Source: Chondrosia reniformis (taxonomy: Eukaryota > Porifera > Demospongiae > Chondrillida > Chondrillidae). From it: a stretch of DNA of 64,000 bases. Position 1 is the first letter of the stretch. Each line of letters starts with the position of its first letter. A program made the translations under genes and the position numbers. Positions 12,080 to 24,500 of the stretch are shown here, piece after piece. The DNA is taken from positions 6,442,501 to 6,506,500 of the forward strand of contig OX359193.1 in NCBI GenBank assembly GCA_947172415.1. The letters run 5' to 3'. The notes under the pieces are model-generated. The model searched no databases. It was given only the letters and a program-made list of their open reading frames with translations, and was not told the origin of the DNA.

Positions 12080-12370
12080 TTGCAGCTACGTTGCAATACA
12101 TACAGTGACTTGTACATCTGAAATAAGTATATCAAAACAAGACAGTGATCCCATGCATGGCAAGGCTAACCATACAGAAGTGGCATACTGATCATGAAAC
12201 ATATAGTTAATCATACACATCACATCTCTATGTTTGGATATAGCAGAAGTATAAGGATGATATATGCAGTATACAAGAGCCTTCGAATGAAAGAAGATCT
12301 CGGATATTCTTGAGATTACTCGGTCACTGACATTGACTTAACTCTTAATATTATCAGTTAATTTGTTCAG
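12080..12370. repeat. Dispersed repeat family R1, copy 3 (upstream of DAW1)
   Basis: Colinear with 4700-4990 (GGCAAGGCTAACCATACAG, AAGTGGCAT, ATAGCAGAAGTA, GGATGAT, TTGACTTAACTCTTAAT) and more distantly with 150-365. It ends about 80 bp before the DAW1 start codon, so it may contribute to the DAW1 promoter. Confidence 0.6.
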
Positions 12371-12450
12371 CTATATGTACTTGGATTTCGCAAATCGTTA
12401 TATCGATTTATATATGGAAATTAATAAATGGCGTCCAAAAAGGTTCCAAA

Positions 12451-15400
12451 ATGAAACTGAGACGTTTTCTATTGCGCTACTTTCCTCCAGGTAGTTATAA
12501 TAGGACTTTGTTCTGGTGTGACGCATGTTTAGAGCTGGTGGTTTCTACGCATAGGTATTGTGTTAGAGTATGAGCAATCGGGAGAAGTGAAGAAGAAGTC
12601 AATCGATCTCTTGGACCTCAGACCCGAGTAAGCAGTTTGATAGGCAGCAGTGAGAAAATATAAAATCTTTCAGCATTTGAGTGTCTGCTATGGATTCACT
12701 TATATTTCTAAATATAATCTGTAATCATATCAGAGTTTTTCAGTTAGAAGCGTAAGGCAAGGTAGTCAAACGACATCTCATTATAGTTAGTAGTTCCTGC
12801 TTTGTATACGTTGTATATATATGCCTGCATTGATAAGTAAGATGTGTGCTATATGTAATATAGTAAATTTATTAGCAGCTGCTGTTGGACACATCTAGTT
12901 GCATTAGTAAAACAAGCTGTCGTGTTTATATGTAATATACATACACGTATCAATTTCATAGCTCAAATGTTAGTGACTTAGTTGAGGAAATCGTAGAGAA
13001 GGAGCCACTAATGGCAAGGAGGACAGAACAGGTCAAAGGACTAATAACAAGTGAGACATCTGATTTCTTATTGTTTGACAATGCCATTACTTCTCAACTT
13101 TCTGGGCCTCTCTATTTCCGAGAATTTACCTTCCCTCAGTGACTCCAGTAGTCTTTATGACTTATGTATTACTCTAGATAGCTGTATTTCTATAGAGACG
13201 TACTGTATACATTGAACTTTACACTATCTCACACCTCACACTTAGAATTGCAGCAGAAATTAACTGAACTTGATAACAAGAACTTTTATTTATTCAAAGT
13301 AAGACTTAATTTAGTGGAACTGTGATAATAGTATAACTTCTCTATTTTTGTTGTGACAGTTTTGTTACTCGTACATTTTACATATATAGCTGTAGAATAA
13401 GATCTGTAAGAATTAGCACTGCATGACATTGTAAACAAATTAAAAATGGCAGCATTATGATAAAAATTGTTTGTTGTATAGATCATGTTCGTACAATATA
13501 CATAGTTAGCCCTACCTAATGTGTTCAGAGTTGTAATGCCGAGAGGGTGTGACACCAAGGGGTGTGTCTGTGTGTAGGTGCTGAGGGCCCACAGCCTGCC
13601 TCTCACTAATGTTGCCTTCAACAAGTCTGGTTCACGGTTCATCACTGGTAGCTACGACCGAACCTGCAAGATCTGGGACACCTTATCCGGAGAGGAACTG
13701 CTCACACTGGAGGGACATCGTAATGTCGTCTATGCACTTGCCTTTAACAATCCCTTTGGAGACAAAATAGCTACTGGTTCATTTGACAAGACGTGTAAGG
13801 TACGGATTGTGTGGATCACCATGCATGCAGTGTAGGGCTTAAGTGAAACAACCTTCCAGTAGAATTATAGCTGTTCCCTCTCTGTATTGTGCATATGTAT
13901 ATTTCCATCAGACATCTGCTAATGAAATGTTGATGGGAGTTAGGTCGTATGTTTAGTTGCTGTTGAAAACAAGTCAATGTTCTCTTGCTACTATAAAATA
14001 TCAATGTCACATGCCCAACCACTTGACTATGCGGTATCATAGCAACCTTATTGTTACTTTACCTTGTTGGCATACTCTTCTTCTTGCAGCTCTGGGACAG
14101 TGAAACGGGGAAATGCTACTATACCTTCAGAGGACACACTGCTGAGATTGTCTGCTTGAACTTTAACCCTCAGAGCACCATTATTGCCACTGGAAGCATG
14201 GACACAACCGCCAAGTTATGGAGTGTGCAGGAGGGAAAGGAGATTTGCACTCTAGCTGTTAGTGTAGGCATCTGGTTAATCAATTGAGGGATTATTACTT
14301 TATAGTTCTCTCATCATCATGGTTAAAATAGTTGTGGTTTTATTATCGCATTGATTACTATAATATTTCCATTCCATATTCTATTTTCAATGCGCTATAC
14401 AGTATGCCAACAGACTTCATTTTCCACCCAAAATGGAGTCTGGTTGTATATGCATTATATGTTCTGGCTGAATGAGACTTCTGAACTGAATGTTTTGTAC
14501 TGTAAGTTGTACTTCTATTCTCTCTGTAGGGCCATTCTGCTGAGGTAATATGTGTTCACTTCAACTCTGCGGGTACTTGTGTGCTGACAGGATCCTTTGA
14601 CAATACCGTGTCGCTATGGCAACCCACCTCAGGGAGGAGGCTGCACACTCTCATTGGCCACAGAGCGGAAATCTCCAGTGCCCAATTCAGTTACGATGGT
14701 ACCATCATAGCAACGGGGTCGATGGACAAGACATGTAAACTATGGGATGCTGAGACGGGGAAGTGTCTAGCCACCCTAAGGTATATAGAAAAGCTAAAAT
14801 CCAATAATTGTTGGTTTTAAGGTGAAAATCCAATTACATTGAATAAGGCAGCCATGTTTATCGTACCATTCCTACTTAGGCTGTACTACCAGGGCTGCAT
14901 TAAGGGGGCAAGGTAGACTTTTGGGATGTTAATATTAACTGCTTTGACACCCTCATACCATTGCCCCCCTAAATTTAGAAACTTCTCATTCTCCCCCCCC
15001 TCCCCCGGCTCCAAGTTCTGCATGCAGCCCTGACTACTGTACTCCCTGATGCATGCAATATTATCTAGTAAATAGAATTCTTTGTAGTATGTATATTCAG
15101 TTTACATGAATAATCTCAGCCATCCTTGAATGCTCTTCACTTGTCTCTTCACTGTAGAGGACATGAGGATGAGGTGTTGGATGTGGCGTTTGATTTCACT
15201 GGTCAGCACCTAGCGACAGCCTCGGCTGATGGTACAGCTCGAGTGTACAATGCCATTACTCACAACTGTGTGGCTAAGCTTGAAGGACATGAGGGAGAAG
15301 TATCAAAAGTGAGCCATCCATGCTTTGTCAAAAATCCCAGAAACAGGTCCAGGCCCAGTGGAGAAAAAGAAAGAGAAAACTCTTGTATCCTCATCCAAAG

Positions 15401-16445
15401 CTCTCACTAGGTTTAGTTCCCTATATGCTGTAGCACGTTGACAAATGGTGTGTTAATTTATTCATTAGTCCAATCGTAGGAAAGAGAAAGAGTTATGCAT
15501 CACAGATGTCATACACTGAGCAGGTTTTGGGAGAGAAATATATTATGCATATTAAACTGATGAGAGAGAGAGCAATATATGTATATAGATGTGCCACCAA
15601 TCAAGCATTAACTGAATAACCCAATAGTAAATGGAGACAAATTAGTAGTTGGTACGTACATGAGGGAGTCATTATTAAAGGCATTGTTGTGGCAATTGTA
15701 GCTAGTGGTAGCACTGTGGCTAAAACCAATTGTCCTGGTTAATTCCCAATGATTGCTTCTTCTTTGCGCTCATCTTCATTTTGTCTTTCCCTCTACTATG
15801 GTTAGGCATTTGTGGTTGATTATTTCTGGGAATTTATATACGTACAAGTACTTTGTATGTAAGTCTAATGTGATATAACTGGGCCACATCCCTACGCAGG
15901 TGTGTTACAGTCCTCAAGGCACTCGAATACTGACAGCCAGCACCGACAAGTCTGCTAGGACATGGGATCCCACAAGTGGACGGTGCCTTCAAGTACTAGA
16001 AGGACACTCCGATGAGATATTTAGCTGTGCATTCAACTATGAAGGGAACACTATCATTACAGGTACGTAAGATGGAAATATATACGTGTAACTCCTATAC
16101 TGTATAGCATCATATTGCTATCATATATTATGTTTTATATGAAGTGATAAGGGGTTTTTGTTGCGTTCCTAATGAGTATACTAATTTATTGAGACTCAGC
16201 AACAATTGTATTTAAAAACAATTGTTGCTGAGTTTCAATAAATTAGTATACTCATTATGTTTTATATATAGTTGGGCTATGTACCTGAGTGGACAGCCTG
16301 GTAGCCTAATATTTAGGTATAGCCCTGTGCCCCTTAACCAGCACTGGTTGGCATATATCTACACCATATGTATATGCATGGGCACTCTAAATAATAATAT
16401 ATTTTTTTAGGGAGCAAAGACAACACCTGTCGCTTATGGAGATAA
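12451..16445 (+). CDS. DAW1: Dynein assembly factor with WD repeats 1 (ODA16/WDR69)
   Basis: Ten exons: 12451-12490, 12555-12627, 12962-13050, 13246-13298, 13578-13799, 14090-14257, 14530-14780, 15158-15308, 15900-16062, 16411-16445. All phases match and give 414 residues, against 415 in human. The N-terminus [14 protein letters not shown], then [19 protein letters not shown], then a helical linker ending NFYLFK, match DAW1. They are followed by tandem WD40 repeats ([66 protein letters not shown]) ending [14 protein letters not shown]1 is the cargo adaptor that brings outer-arm dynein to IFT for loading into motile cilia, as expected for flagellated sponge cells. Its 5' end has been copied and rearranged near 5.0-5.4 kb. 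Confidence 0.95.
14886..15044. mobile_element. MITE-like element in DAW1 intron 7
   Basis: Imperfect terminal inverted repeats bound this stretch: CAGGGCTGCATTAAGGGGGC on the left and GCATGCAGCCCTGACTACTGTA on the right in inverted form, with C-rich (CCCCCCCTCCCCC) material near the right end. There is no coding capacity. Target duplications were not resolved. Confidence 0.5.
15330..15445 (+). repeat. Dispersed repeat family R2, copy 1 (partial)
   Basis: Shares AATCCCAGAAACAGGTC, GGCCCAGTGGAGAAAAAG, CTCTTGTATCC(T/A)CATCCAAAG, CTCTCACTAGGTTTAG and TTCCCTATA with 32560-32790, 33670-33905 and 63375-63650. It lies in DAW1 intron 8 in the same orientation as the other copies. Confidence 0.7.
16171..16256. 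repeat. Near-perfect 39-bp hairpin in DAW1 intron 9
   Basis: Left arm AATGAGTATACTAATTTATT...CAACAATTGT (16171-16209) and right arm 16218-16256 are inverted copies with a single mismatch, separated by an 8-bp AT loop (ATTTAAAA). This is a palindrome-type MITE or fold-back element. Confidence 0.95.
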
Positions 16446-16821
16446 TTATATAACATTGATATTTGTTACTATTGCTTTGTATTACCATATGTGCTTATAT
16501 ACCATTGTTAATATAATATGTATAATATCAGAATGAAATGCATATAAATGAGAATATTCGAACACATTGCGTACATATTATATAACACATGTACAGGTTC
16601 TATAAAAGTTGAAATGAAATTAAATACAAGCCTCTTCAAACATACAATATTCATGAATAAAAGGGAGTTAATTGCGCTGAGCCATGCAAAGGTTACGATG
16701 ATAAGCAAATACAATATAATTATTATGTTGATTTTGTTTAATAAAAACACGATATATAGTTATGCCTTACTACTATACAGCTGTCCTCTTGATTAAAAGG
16801 GGACCGGAGGTCATGCATTGA

Positions 16822-19800
16822 TCAGACATACATGCACATGTACATGCATGCAGCTATTATTAAAATAGTTCCTAATAATATAAGAACCAGTGAATTGCAA
16901 TTGCACTTTTGTATCATTTTGTCTTTAATTCCTTGCTTTGTCACATTTTCATTGTGTTCTGGAATTGAAAAAAGGCTTTGGTTAATGTTATACACAATAT
17001 CTCCATTTGATAGAGATATACGTACCTTTAAGAAAAATCTCTATTCTTTCAGCCATTTTAACATCCCATTTAGTGCCTGCCTTCATTAGTGCACTGTAAA
17101 GATGCTTTAGTTTTGAGAAACTAGGATTTAAATCCAGGTAATCCTCAACAAATATATCGTGGGTATCACTTATTTTGCTGGCTTTTTTGATGTTTTCAAA
17201 TGCATCAGTGACATTGTGGTCTCTTAAACTTATGTAATAGGCAAGTTCACGTGCATCACAATATTTCTCAAGATCACTCAAAAAGGATGACTGTAACATG
17301 AATCGCCTAGTAATATTTTGAATTCCTAAAACACAATGCAACATTATTAGTATACATAAGAACATATTTACAAATGCTACCTACGTATTATAGACAATAC
17401 ATACAGCTAATCAACTACGTATGTATATCTTCAATATGCCCTTCTGAACAACTAAATATCTTGAAAATACAAAGCTAAGCTTTCCTTGTGATTCGTTGGG
17501 GTTGTATATGTACGTATATACTGTATGAAGCAGGTAAATAATTGCAAGGATAAATAATATATCATGGAACATACTAGTAGCTATCTCTTCTTTAGTAGCT
17601 ATCTCTTCTTTAGTAGCTATTTCTTCTTCTGGTATTTGTTGTTTTTTTACATATTTGCATTCCACTGAAGGTGGTCTATGGCTTCCAGAATGGTGAGCAC
17701 GATTCTCTTTCTTCTGATCATGAAATACTGTATTTTACCAAAAAAATGGCACAAATACAATTTATTTATACATTACATATACAGTGCAAGTTACAATATA
17801 CTAAGGTAATCTACTATATATAATATAATATAATTATATATATATATATATGTATGATATGGTCTAATATATAAATACTAACTGGATTTTATATTTATGA
17901 CATCATAACTGGGAGGAGTGACACAAGTAGGTACATGTACATAAGCAGCTACAGAGTAGCAAACAAATTTATCTATACAGTAGGAAGTCATTTACACACT
18001 GCCATGCAGGATTGGGGTGTTCAGATAACTGAAATGCTCAAATAACAGAAATTTAGTTCAAAGAACTTAAAGTTACTACAGTACTAAAGTAATGTATGTA
18101 CATGTAGAGTACATACGTACGTGTAATACGTATTTTACAAAAATATGTAATATGACTGATTTTCTCTGCATGCTGTCTACAGATTGATTAGTATCATAGT
18201 GATTGAGGCAATTGTGCAATGATAGGTACACATTGTTTGGTTAATAAATGTGTTTGGGTCAGATACCCACTGTCTCTCAGAATGTAGAAATACACAAATG
18301 ATAGAGCATATATATACTAAGTCTATAGTATATATACATATGTTCTGGATTGATACATACAGCTATATAGAGGACAAACTTACAGGGGTTCCTCAATTTA
18401 TGAGAAACACTAGTACTTCTATATCCTGTCTCCTCCAATACCTCAAACAATACAGCATAGGTAACTGCTACAGAGTTACCTTCGAGGACTCCATTTCCAT
18501 CGTACCAAACTTGCAACATACACTTGAACCGATCTACTGTTGCACCTTCTCTTCCTAAAGGATAGTCACTTTCGATTTGCCTAATTTTAGTGTCACTCAC
18601 TCCTAATCTCCTGCATATTTCATTAGCTGCAGTAAATGCAACTGAATTAACAACTGTGTGGAAATCATCTCTTGATGGCTTTTTTGATAATAGCTCGTCA
18701 TCTGATAATAGCTCGTCATCTGTTCCTATAAGAAAACACGTTATTAAAATAGATTACATAAATAGAAGAAGTGAGCTGCTACTAATACAGTAAATATTCC
18801 TTATATAAGCACTGCAGTATGTGTATATGTGCAGTACATTGCATATCTTACATGATCGTAGGGAATCTTGATAGTAAAATTAGTTGGTTTTGTTAGATGT
18901 GGCTAAACTCTGAATTTATCAAACATTTACTGTCTTACTAAAATCCACGTAGTATGATAACTAACTTTTAGGTGATTTAGGGCATTTTGGATCAATCTGT
19001 TCACAGGTTGGGAGATACCCTCCAAAGAGCTCCCTAATTGGAAATGGTTCCTTTCCATCCTCAAGTGGTTGCACAGAGTCCTTACTCATTTTCTTATTGT
19101 TAATAATAGTAGAAACACTATACCTCAGTCTGTGTTTAGATCGTGGCTGGTAACAAAGTTGTGAAGGATCTGGGCTATTAACAATGTATGCAATTACATC
19201 AAATTTAGGAATAACAACAAAGATATCCTTTGCTATTCCAAATACACATCTTACTAGCTTTTCAACATTCGGAGGAGTGTTATTAGTATCCTTACGTTCA
19301 CCAGAGACTCTGCCTATAACTTGAATTATTTCATTATCAAAGTGCTGAAAAACGACTCTAACATTATCAGAATCATACCAGGAAATTCCATTTTGCCATG
19401 TATCACAACGAAATTTAAGTTTACCATCTTCCTCATCAACTTGAATAGAGTCACTAGATTTAATTTGAAGGAAGATCTTCAGAAGGAGCTCTGGAGAAAA
19501 GAATGCTGTAGGCTTACATTTTATTTGTAGACACAAATAATACTGGTAATATGGTGGGTAATCAAGCAATTGCCTCCATATTTTGTTAAGGAAAGCCCAT
19601 ATTTTATTTTGAGTTAAAAAATAGCTATTTTCAGATGGCCTTGCGGTGATAAAGACTGGAAAAAATAAATATTTATCTTTACAAGAAGTAACTTCTGTAG
19701 AATCACATTTATTACCCTTTAATTCAATTTGAAAGCAAAAGTCATAATACAGAAGGATCTTTAACAAGAGATGCTCATCAATGTCAAGGCCAACACAGCT

Positions 19801-21297
19801 GCAAATCCTACGAAAGCTTTTAAAGAGAAGCACACCAAACTTAAAACTGTCATCATCATCACTACTAAGTGTTAAATCCCCAGCTCTTATTTTACCAATA
19901 GCTTTATAAATTCCATCCAAAATTGTACTTAGACGAAAAACCAGCCAATGTTTTTGAGAGTCTTCATCCTCTAAGTCCAAAATATTTCCAGTTTCACTTA
20001 GGTGTCTACATAAACTCTTAGATTCTTCTGGACAATAATTTGGAAAGGAAGGACCCTTCTTGGCAATTCCAATCCATTCTTCAAACTGAGAGTATTTTAC
20101 AGCTATGGGATTAGACTTTTCTATGTGAAATAGGGATAAAATCAGATGCCAATTATATCTTTTACCACTATCTAATTCTTTAAGGAGATTTTGCTTTGGT
20201 TTTGAGCTTGGGTCAAGGCCAATAAAATTGAGGAAACTTCTAAATTCTTCTGAACGGGTGCTCCTGCAATCAAGTAGCATACATTCTGAAATAACAGAGC
20301 TTGAGTTCTTAACCTCCTTTAGGACTGTTTCTTTTTTCTCTATGTCTTCTTTGCTTAGTTTATCAGCAAAACTGCCAACAATGATTACAGAACCTTTTTC
20401 TTTTAGTTTGAATTCTGAAAAAACACTTTGCAAAGTACTTGTCCACCTGGTAATTTTTTGACGGATTACATCAGTAGTATCAGTAGCCTTTACAACTATC
20501 AAAATCTTCAACTTTGTATTGGGCCTCTTCAATAATTCTTTAAGAAATAAGCGATGTGGCCCATGGAATTCATGTTTCCCTAAGAAGTCAAAACATATAA
20601 CTGAGCCATGTTTCATATTGATACCAGCTGGCACATTATTAGATGTGCTGGAGTCATTACTAAAGGGAAAGTATCTAAAGATTCTTGCATAATTCAATTG
20701 GATTTTTCATTTATTGACTTAATGAGTTCACTTTTTCCTGTGCGATTGCAGCCCATTACACAAAGAAATATTTTCTCACCAAAGAAAGGAACTTGGTCAA
20801 TGTTTAGCAATTTCTTCAGTTTGCCTTGTGAGCTAGATTTTCACATTTGACATCCTGCATTCAATAAAGCCTGACAGCAGGTTTCTGAGCATGTAACACT
20901 AGACACAGCAATATCTAAGGCACTGTAATGCTCATGATCTTTCAAAGTCACATCACAGCCCATTATTATCAATTTTTTCTAAAATGTTATAATTTCCAGC
21001 AGCAGCTGCCATCATTAGTGAGGATTGCCCTTCTTCATCTACTTCATCTAAAAGCCTATGTGTCTCCTTATCACTGAGAACTTCTAGATATTCTTGAATC
21101 TTTGGGTGATTATTGTAAAATTCGCATTTGCACAAAAAGTGCAGTGCTATGTAATGATTAACCGCTTTGACTCCAATGTCTGCATGGTTTTCAATAAGTT
21201 TCATCATCACTTCAGGGTTCTTACTTTTGACAGCATGCATTAGTGGAGTAAGGCCATCTTTGTCTCGACCATCTACTTTAAATTCTTCAATAATATG
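16822..21297 (-). pseudogene. Ankyrin-Roc/COR-Death-TM protein gene, probably damaged
   Basis: Transcription order: a large 5' exon 21297-18966, then 18384-18725, 17575-17727, 17026-17325 and 16822-16958, all phase-matched. Content: ankyrin repeats (RDKDGLTPLMHAV, SSLMMAAAAGNYNILEK); a P-loop GCNRTGKSELIKS; a Roc-like G3 motif FDFLGKHEFHGPHRLFL and G4-like VIIVGSFADK; a long COR-like region; a Death-domain exon (TAANEICRRLGVSDTKIRQ); a KEEIAT tandem stretch; a helical region; and a C-terminal membrane helix (LVLILLGTILIIAACMYMCM). Lesions: a frameshift in a T-run at 20973-20978, a TGA at 20841-20843, and a frameshift in an A-run near 20700. The 5' end is cut at about 21297 by a stop and telomere-like DNA. 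A 578-residue frame remains open, so two lesions may be homopolymer sequencing errors. The architecture recalls the non-kinase part of DAPK/ROCO proteins. Confidence 0.7.
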
Positions 21298-21302
21298 TCA
21301 TA

Positions 21303-21402
21303 GTGTTGCTAGGGTAAGTGTTAGGATTAGGCATTTAGCTTGATGTTAACCCTAACAGTTATCCTCACCCTTTAGGACCTAACCCTCACCCTAACCCTAA
21401 CA
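21303..21402. repeat. Degenerate telomere-like repeats, head-to-head
   Basis: The left part reads G-rich (GCTAGGGTAAGTGTTAGGATTAGG) and the right part C-rich (GTTAACCCTAACAG, CCTAACCCTCACCCTAACCC). These are imperfect TTAGGG and CCCTAA units facing each other. The block separates the truncated ankyrin-Roc gene from the GIMAP-like gene promoter. Confidence 0.55.
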
Positions 21403-21592
21403 AGACGTGGACAAGAAAATGGTGACGTCATTGATCCGTTCTCTCTACTTAAAGGGGGAACTCCTGCGGTTAGGTAGGTAAATTCCAGTGAAAAAATCCA
21501 TAGCGTCATGGTGGTTACCGCACACTTATTTACCAGTAAAACTTTTATGCGAACACATTTATTAGGCCCTACGCTTATTAGAGTATATTGCA

Positions 21593-24500
21593 ATGGCACA
21601 GTCAATGCTGGATGAAAACGAAAGTGTAGAAGCAGAGGTATGTAGACTTAAATTATCATTATAATATACAGTGAAACTCTGATAATACGTACCCACGAGG
21701 GAAACAAAAAACGGTCGGTTACTGAGCGAGGTAGGACTTCCAAACCAAAAACTGAGTCTTGTACTCTGAATATACAACTGCCTTTTTATAGACAGCTGGA
21801 ACCAATCCCATCATTGAAATCGTTTCCGGTCTATTAAATTTAGCACCGCGAATGCACGTAATATATAGGCATCTGATATCGCCTTCTGATATGGCTCTTC
21901 TTTTCTAGGAATTACACTGTATTTACACAAACCTCAAACTACAGTTGTACCTTTATGTGCTCTCACACCATCTTCTTAGAAAGAAACTACACACACCTAC
22001 ACTAACCTATTTGAAAAAAACTTTTCTGGCAATCAATACTTTATTTGACATGCCAGGACTCATTTTCAAATCTGCTATTTAAATTGAGACCCTGTGACCT
22101 TGATTTTTTCTCTAACATATCATGCTTTGATTGTAAATGTTAAAATGATAAGTTATCTGTAGTGTATCTTCACATTAGTCATAGTCATTTAGTTATTGTT
22201 ACTTATTCATTAACTCTAACTGGTTTTAGCCAGTGTAGCACATGTTGTGTATTCATTCTTGATTCTGATTATTAAGTGAAGTAGTGACCGTGTGGCGCCG
22301 TTCTGGGGTGATCCCTAGCATTCACAGTTTCAATATATATTTAAACCCAGAGACATTACAAATTGGCGACGGGGGTGGGATGGCTACCATTGGGAGCATC
22401 CAGGAATTTCAGCCCGAAGTAGAAACCATTGATAGTTATTTGGAAAGAGTTAAGGTATTCACATTGGCCAATGGTATTAAAGAAGAGAAGAGAGTTGCAG
22501 TTTTACTCAGCGTGATTGGAGGGAAAGTGTACGGATTGTTGAGAAATTTAGTTGCACCCGCTACGGTCAGTGAACAGTCTTACCAGGAGTTAACAGCTAC
22601 CCTAAAGGCTCATTTTGACCCAAAACCGATCGTTATCGCGGAGCGATTTCATTTTCATCGACGGGTTCAAGCCATGGGTGAGTCAATCTCGGAATACGTA
22701 GCCGAATTGAAAAGGCTCGCTAATAATTGCCAGTTCGGTCAGTATCTGGATGAAGCCCTACGTGATCGCCTGGTTTGTGGAATGCGCAGTCAAAGCACGC
22801 AAAAGCGCTTATTAGCTGAAGCCGACTTGACCTTTTCTAAAGCCTTAGCAGTCGCGTTGAGTGTAGAAGCCGCTGAAAAGAATACGCAGCAGTTGAATGG
22901 TTGCGAGTCGTTAGCACAAACTGTCTCTTATCAATCAGCATATATGAGAAGCCAAGTGAAGGGGAGAGGCAACCCCAGGAAGCCACCAGCAGTTAATTCG
23001 GGAAACCCACAGGGTAAGCAGCAGTGTTACCGTTGTGGCAGTCCTAAACATAAGGCAAACACGTGTAAGTTCAAAGACACTGTATGTCATAGCTGCCATA
23101 AGTTAGGCCATTTAGCAAAGGTCTGTCGTTCAAAAAGGTCTTCTAGTTCTCAGGCTGCACAGAATCGCTTGGCAGAGGAGATACTTGTTGAGGAGCCAGG
23201 GGAAACAGAATTGCTCCCTCTATTTCGGCTGGGCAAGAAAGGTACCTCTCCGATAGTCATAGATGTCAACATTAATGGCAAAATGGTCACAATGGAAGTT
23301 GACACAGGAGCGGCCCGATCAGTCATGTCGGAAGTGTTAGCAAAACAGCTTTTTCCCAACTTGCCTATGAAGGAAACATCAGTAGTTCTCCATACATACT
23401 CTGCTGAAGCCTTACAGGTGTTTGGTGAGTTACCAACTAAAGTGGCATATGGAAATCAAGTCAAGGAGTTGTCCCTGTTAAGACTGGTTGGCACACCTAC
23501 GCTTGGACTGGGAGCAAATCGCCAGTAATATTAATGTGGTAAGGAAGGAGGCTTCTGGTAAATTGCCAATCCTACTAAAGCAACATCAAGAGGTGTTTAA
23601 GGAGGGGTTGGGGACAGTGAGTCAGCTAAAGGCATCTCTCTCACTCAGAGAAGATGTACAACCCAAGTTCTTTCGTCCTAGAAGTGTACCCTTTGCAATC
23701 AAAGAAGCAGTAGGCAAGGAAATTGAGAGGCTAGAAAGGGCAGGCATCTTGGAAAAGGTAGACCACAGTGAGTGGGCAGCGCCAATTGTGCCGGTACCTA
23801 AGAAGGACGGGAAAATACGTATCTGTGGTGACTACAAAGTTACCATTAATCCTTATCTGAAAGTAGATCAGCATCCACTACCTACTCCCGAAGAAATCTT
23901 TGCCACCTTGGCAGGAGGCAAGAAATTCACAAAATTAGATCTTTCGCAAGCTTATCAACAAATCCTATTGGATGACTCAGCAAAGAAATTGATCACTATC
24001 AATACACATTTGGGCTTGTATCACTACACGCGCCTCCCATTCGGAGTGTCTTCTGCTCCAGCAATTTTTCAAAGGACTATGGACATAGTTCTTCAAGGCC
24101 TACCAAGAGTGATGTGCTATTTGGACGATATCCTCATTACAGGAGCAAATGACACAGAACACCTTAGCAATTTGGCTGCAGTGTTAAACCGATTACAATC
24201 TTATGGATTCCGATTGAAGGTAGGCAAATGCGCATTCATGGCTGATTCAGTAGAGTATCTAGGACACACAGTAGATGCTAATGGTCTTCATGCTACATCA
24301 GACAAGCTGAAAGCTATTACTGATGCTCCAACACCCAAGAATATGACAGAATTGCGATCCTTCTTGGGACTACTCAACTATTATGGTAGGTTCATTCCCA
24401 ATCTGGCTACCATGCTACATCCTCTCAATCAGCTCCTGCGGAAAGATGTGAAATGGGTCTGGACTAAAGAATGTACACAGGCCTTTCAGCGGGCAAAGCA

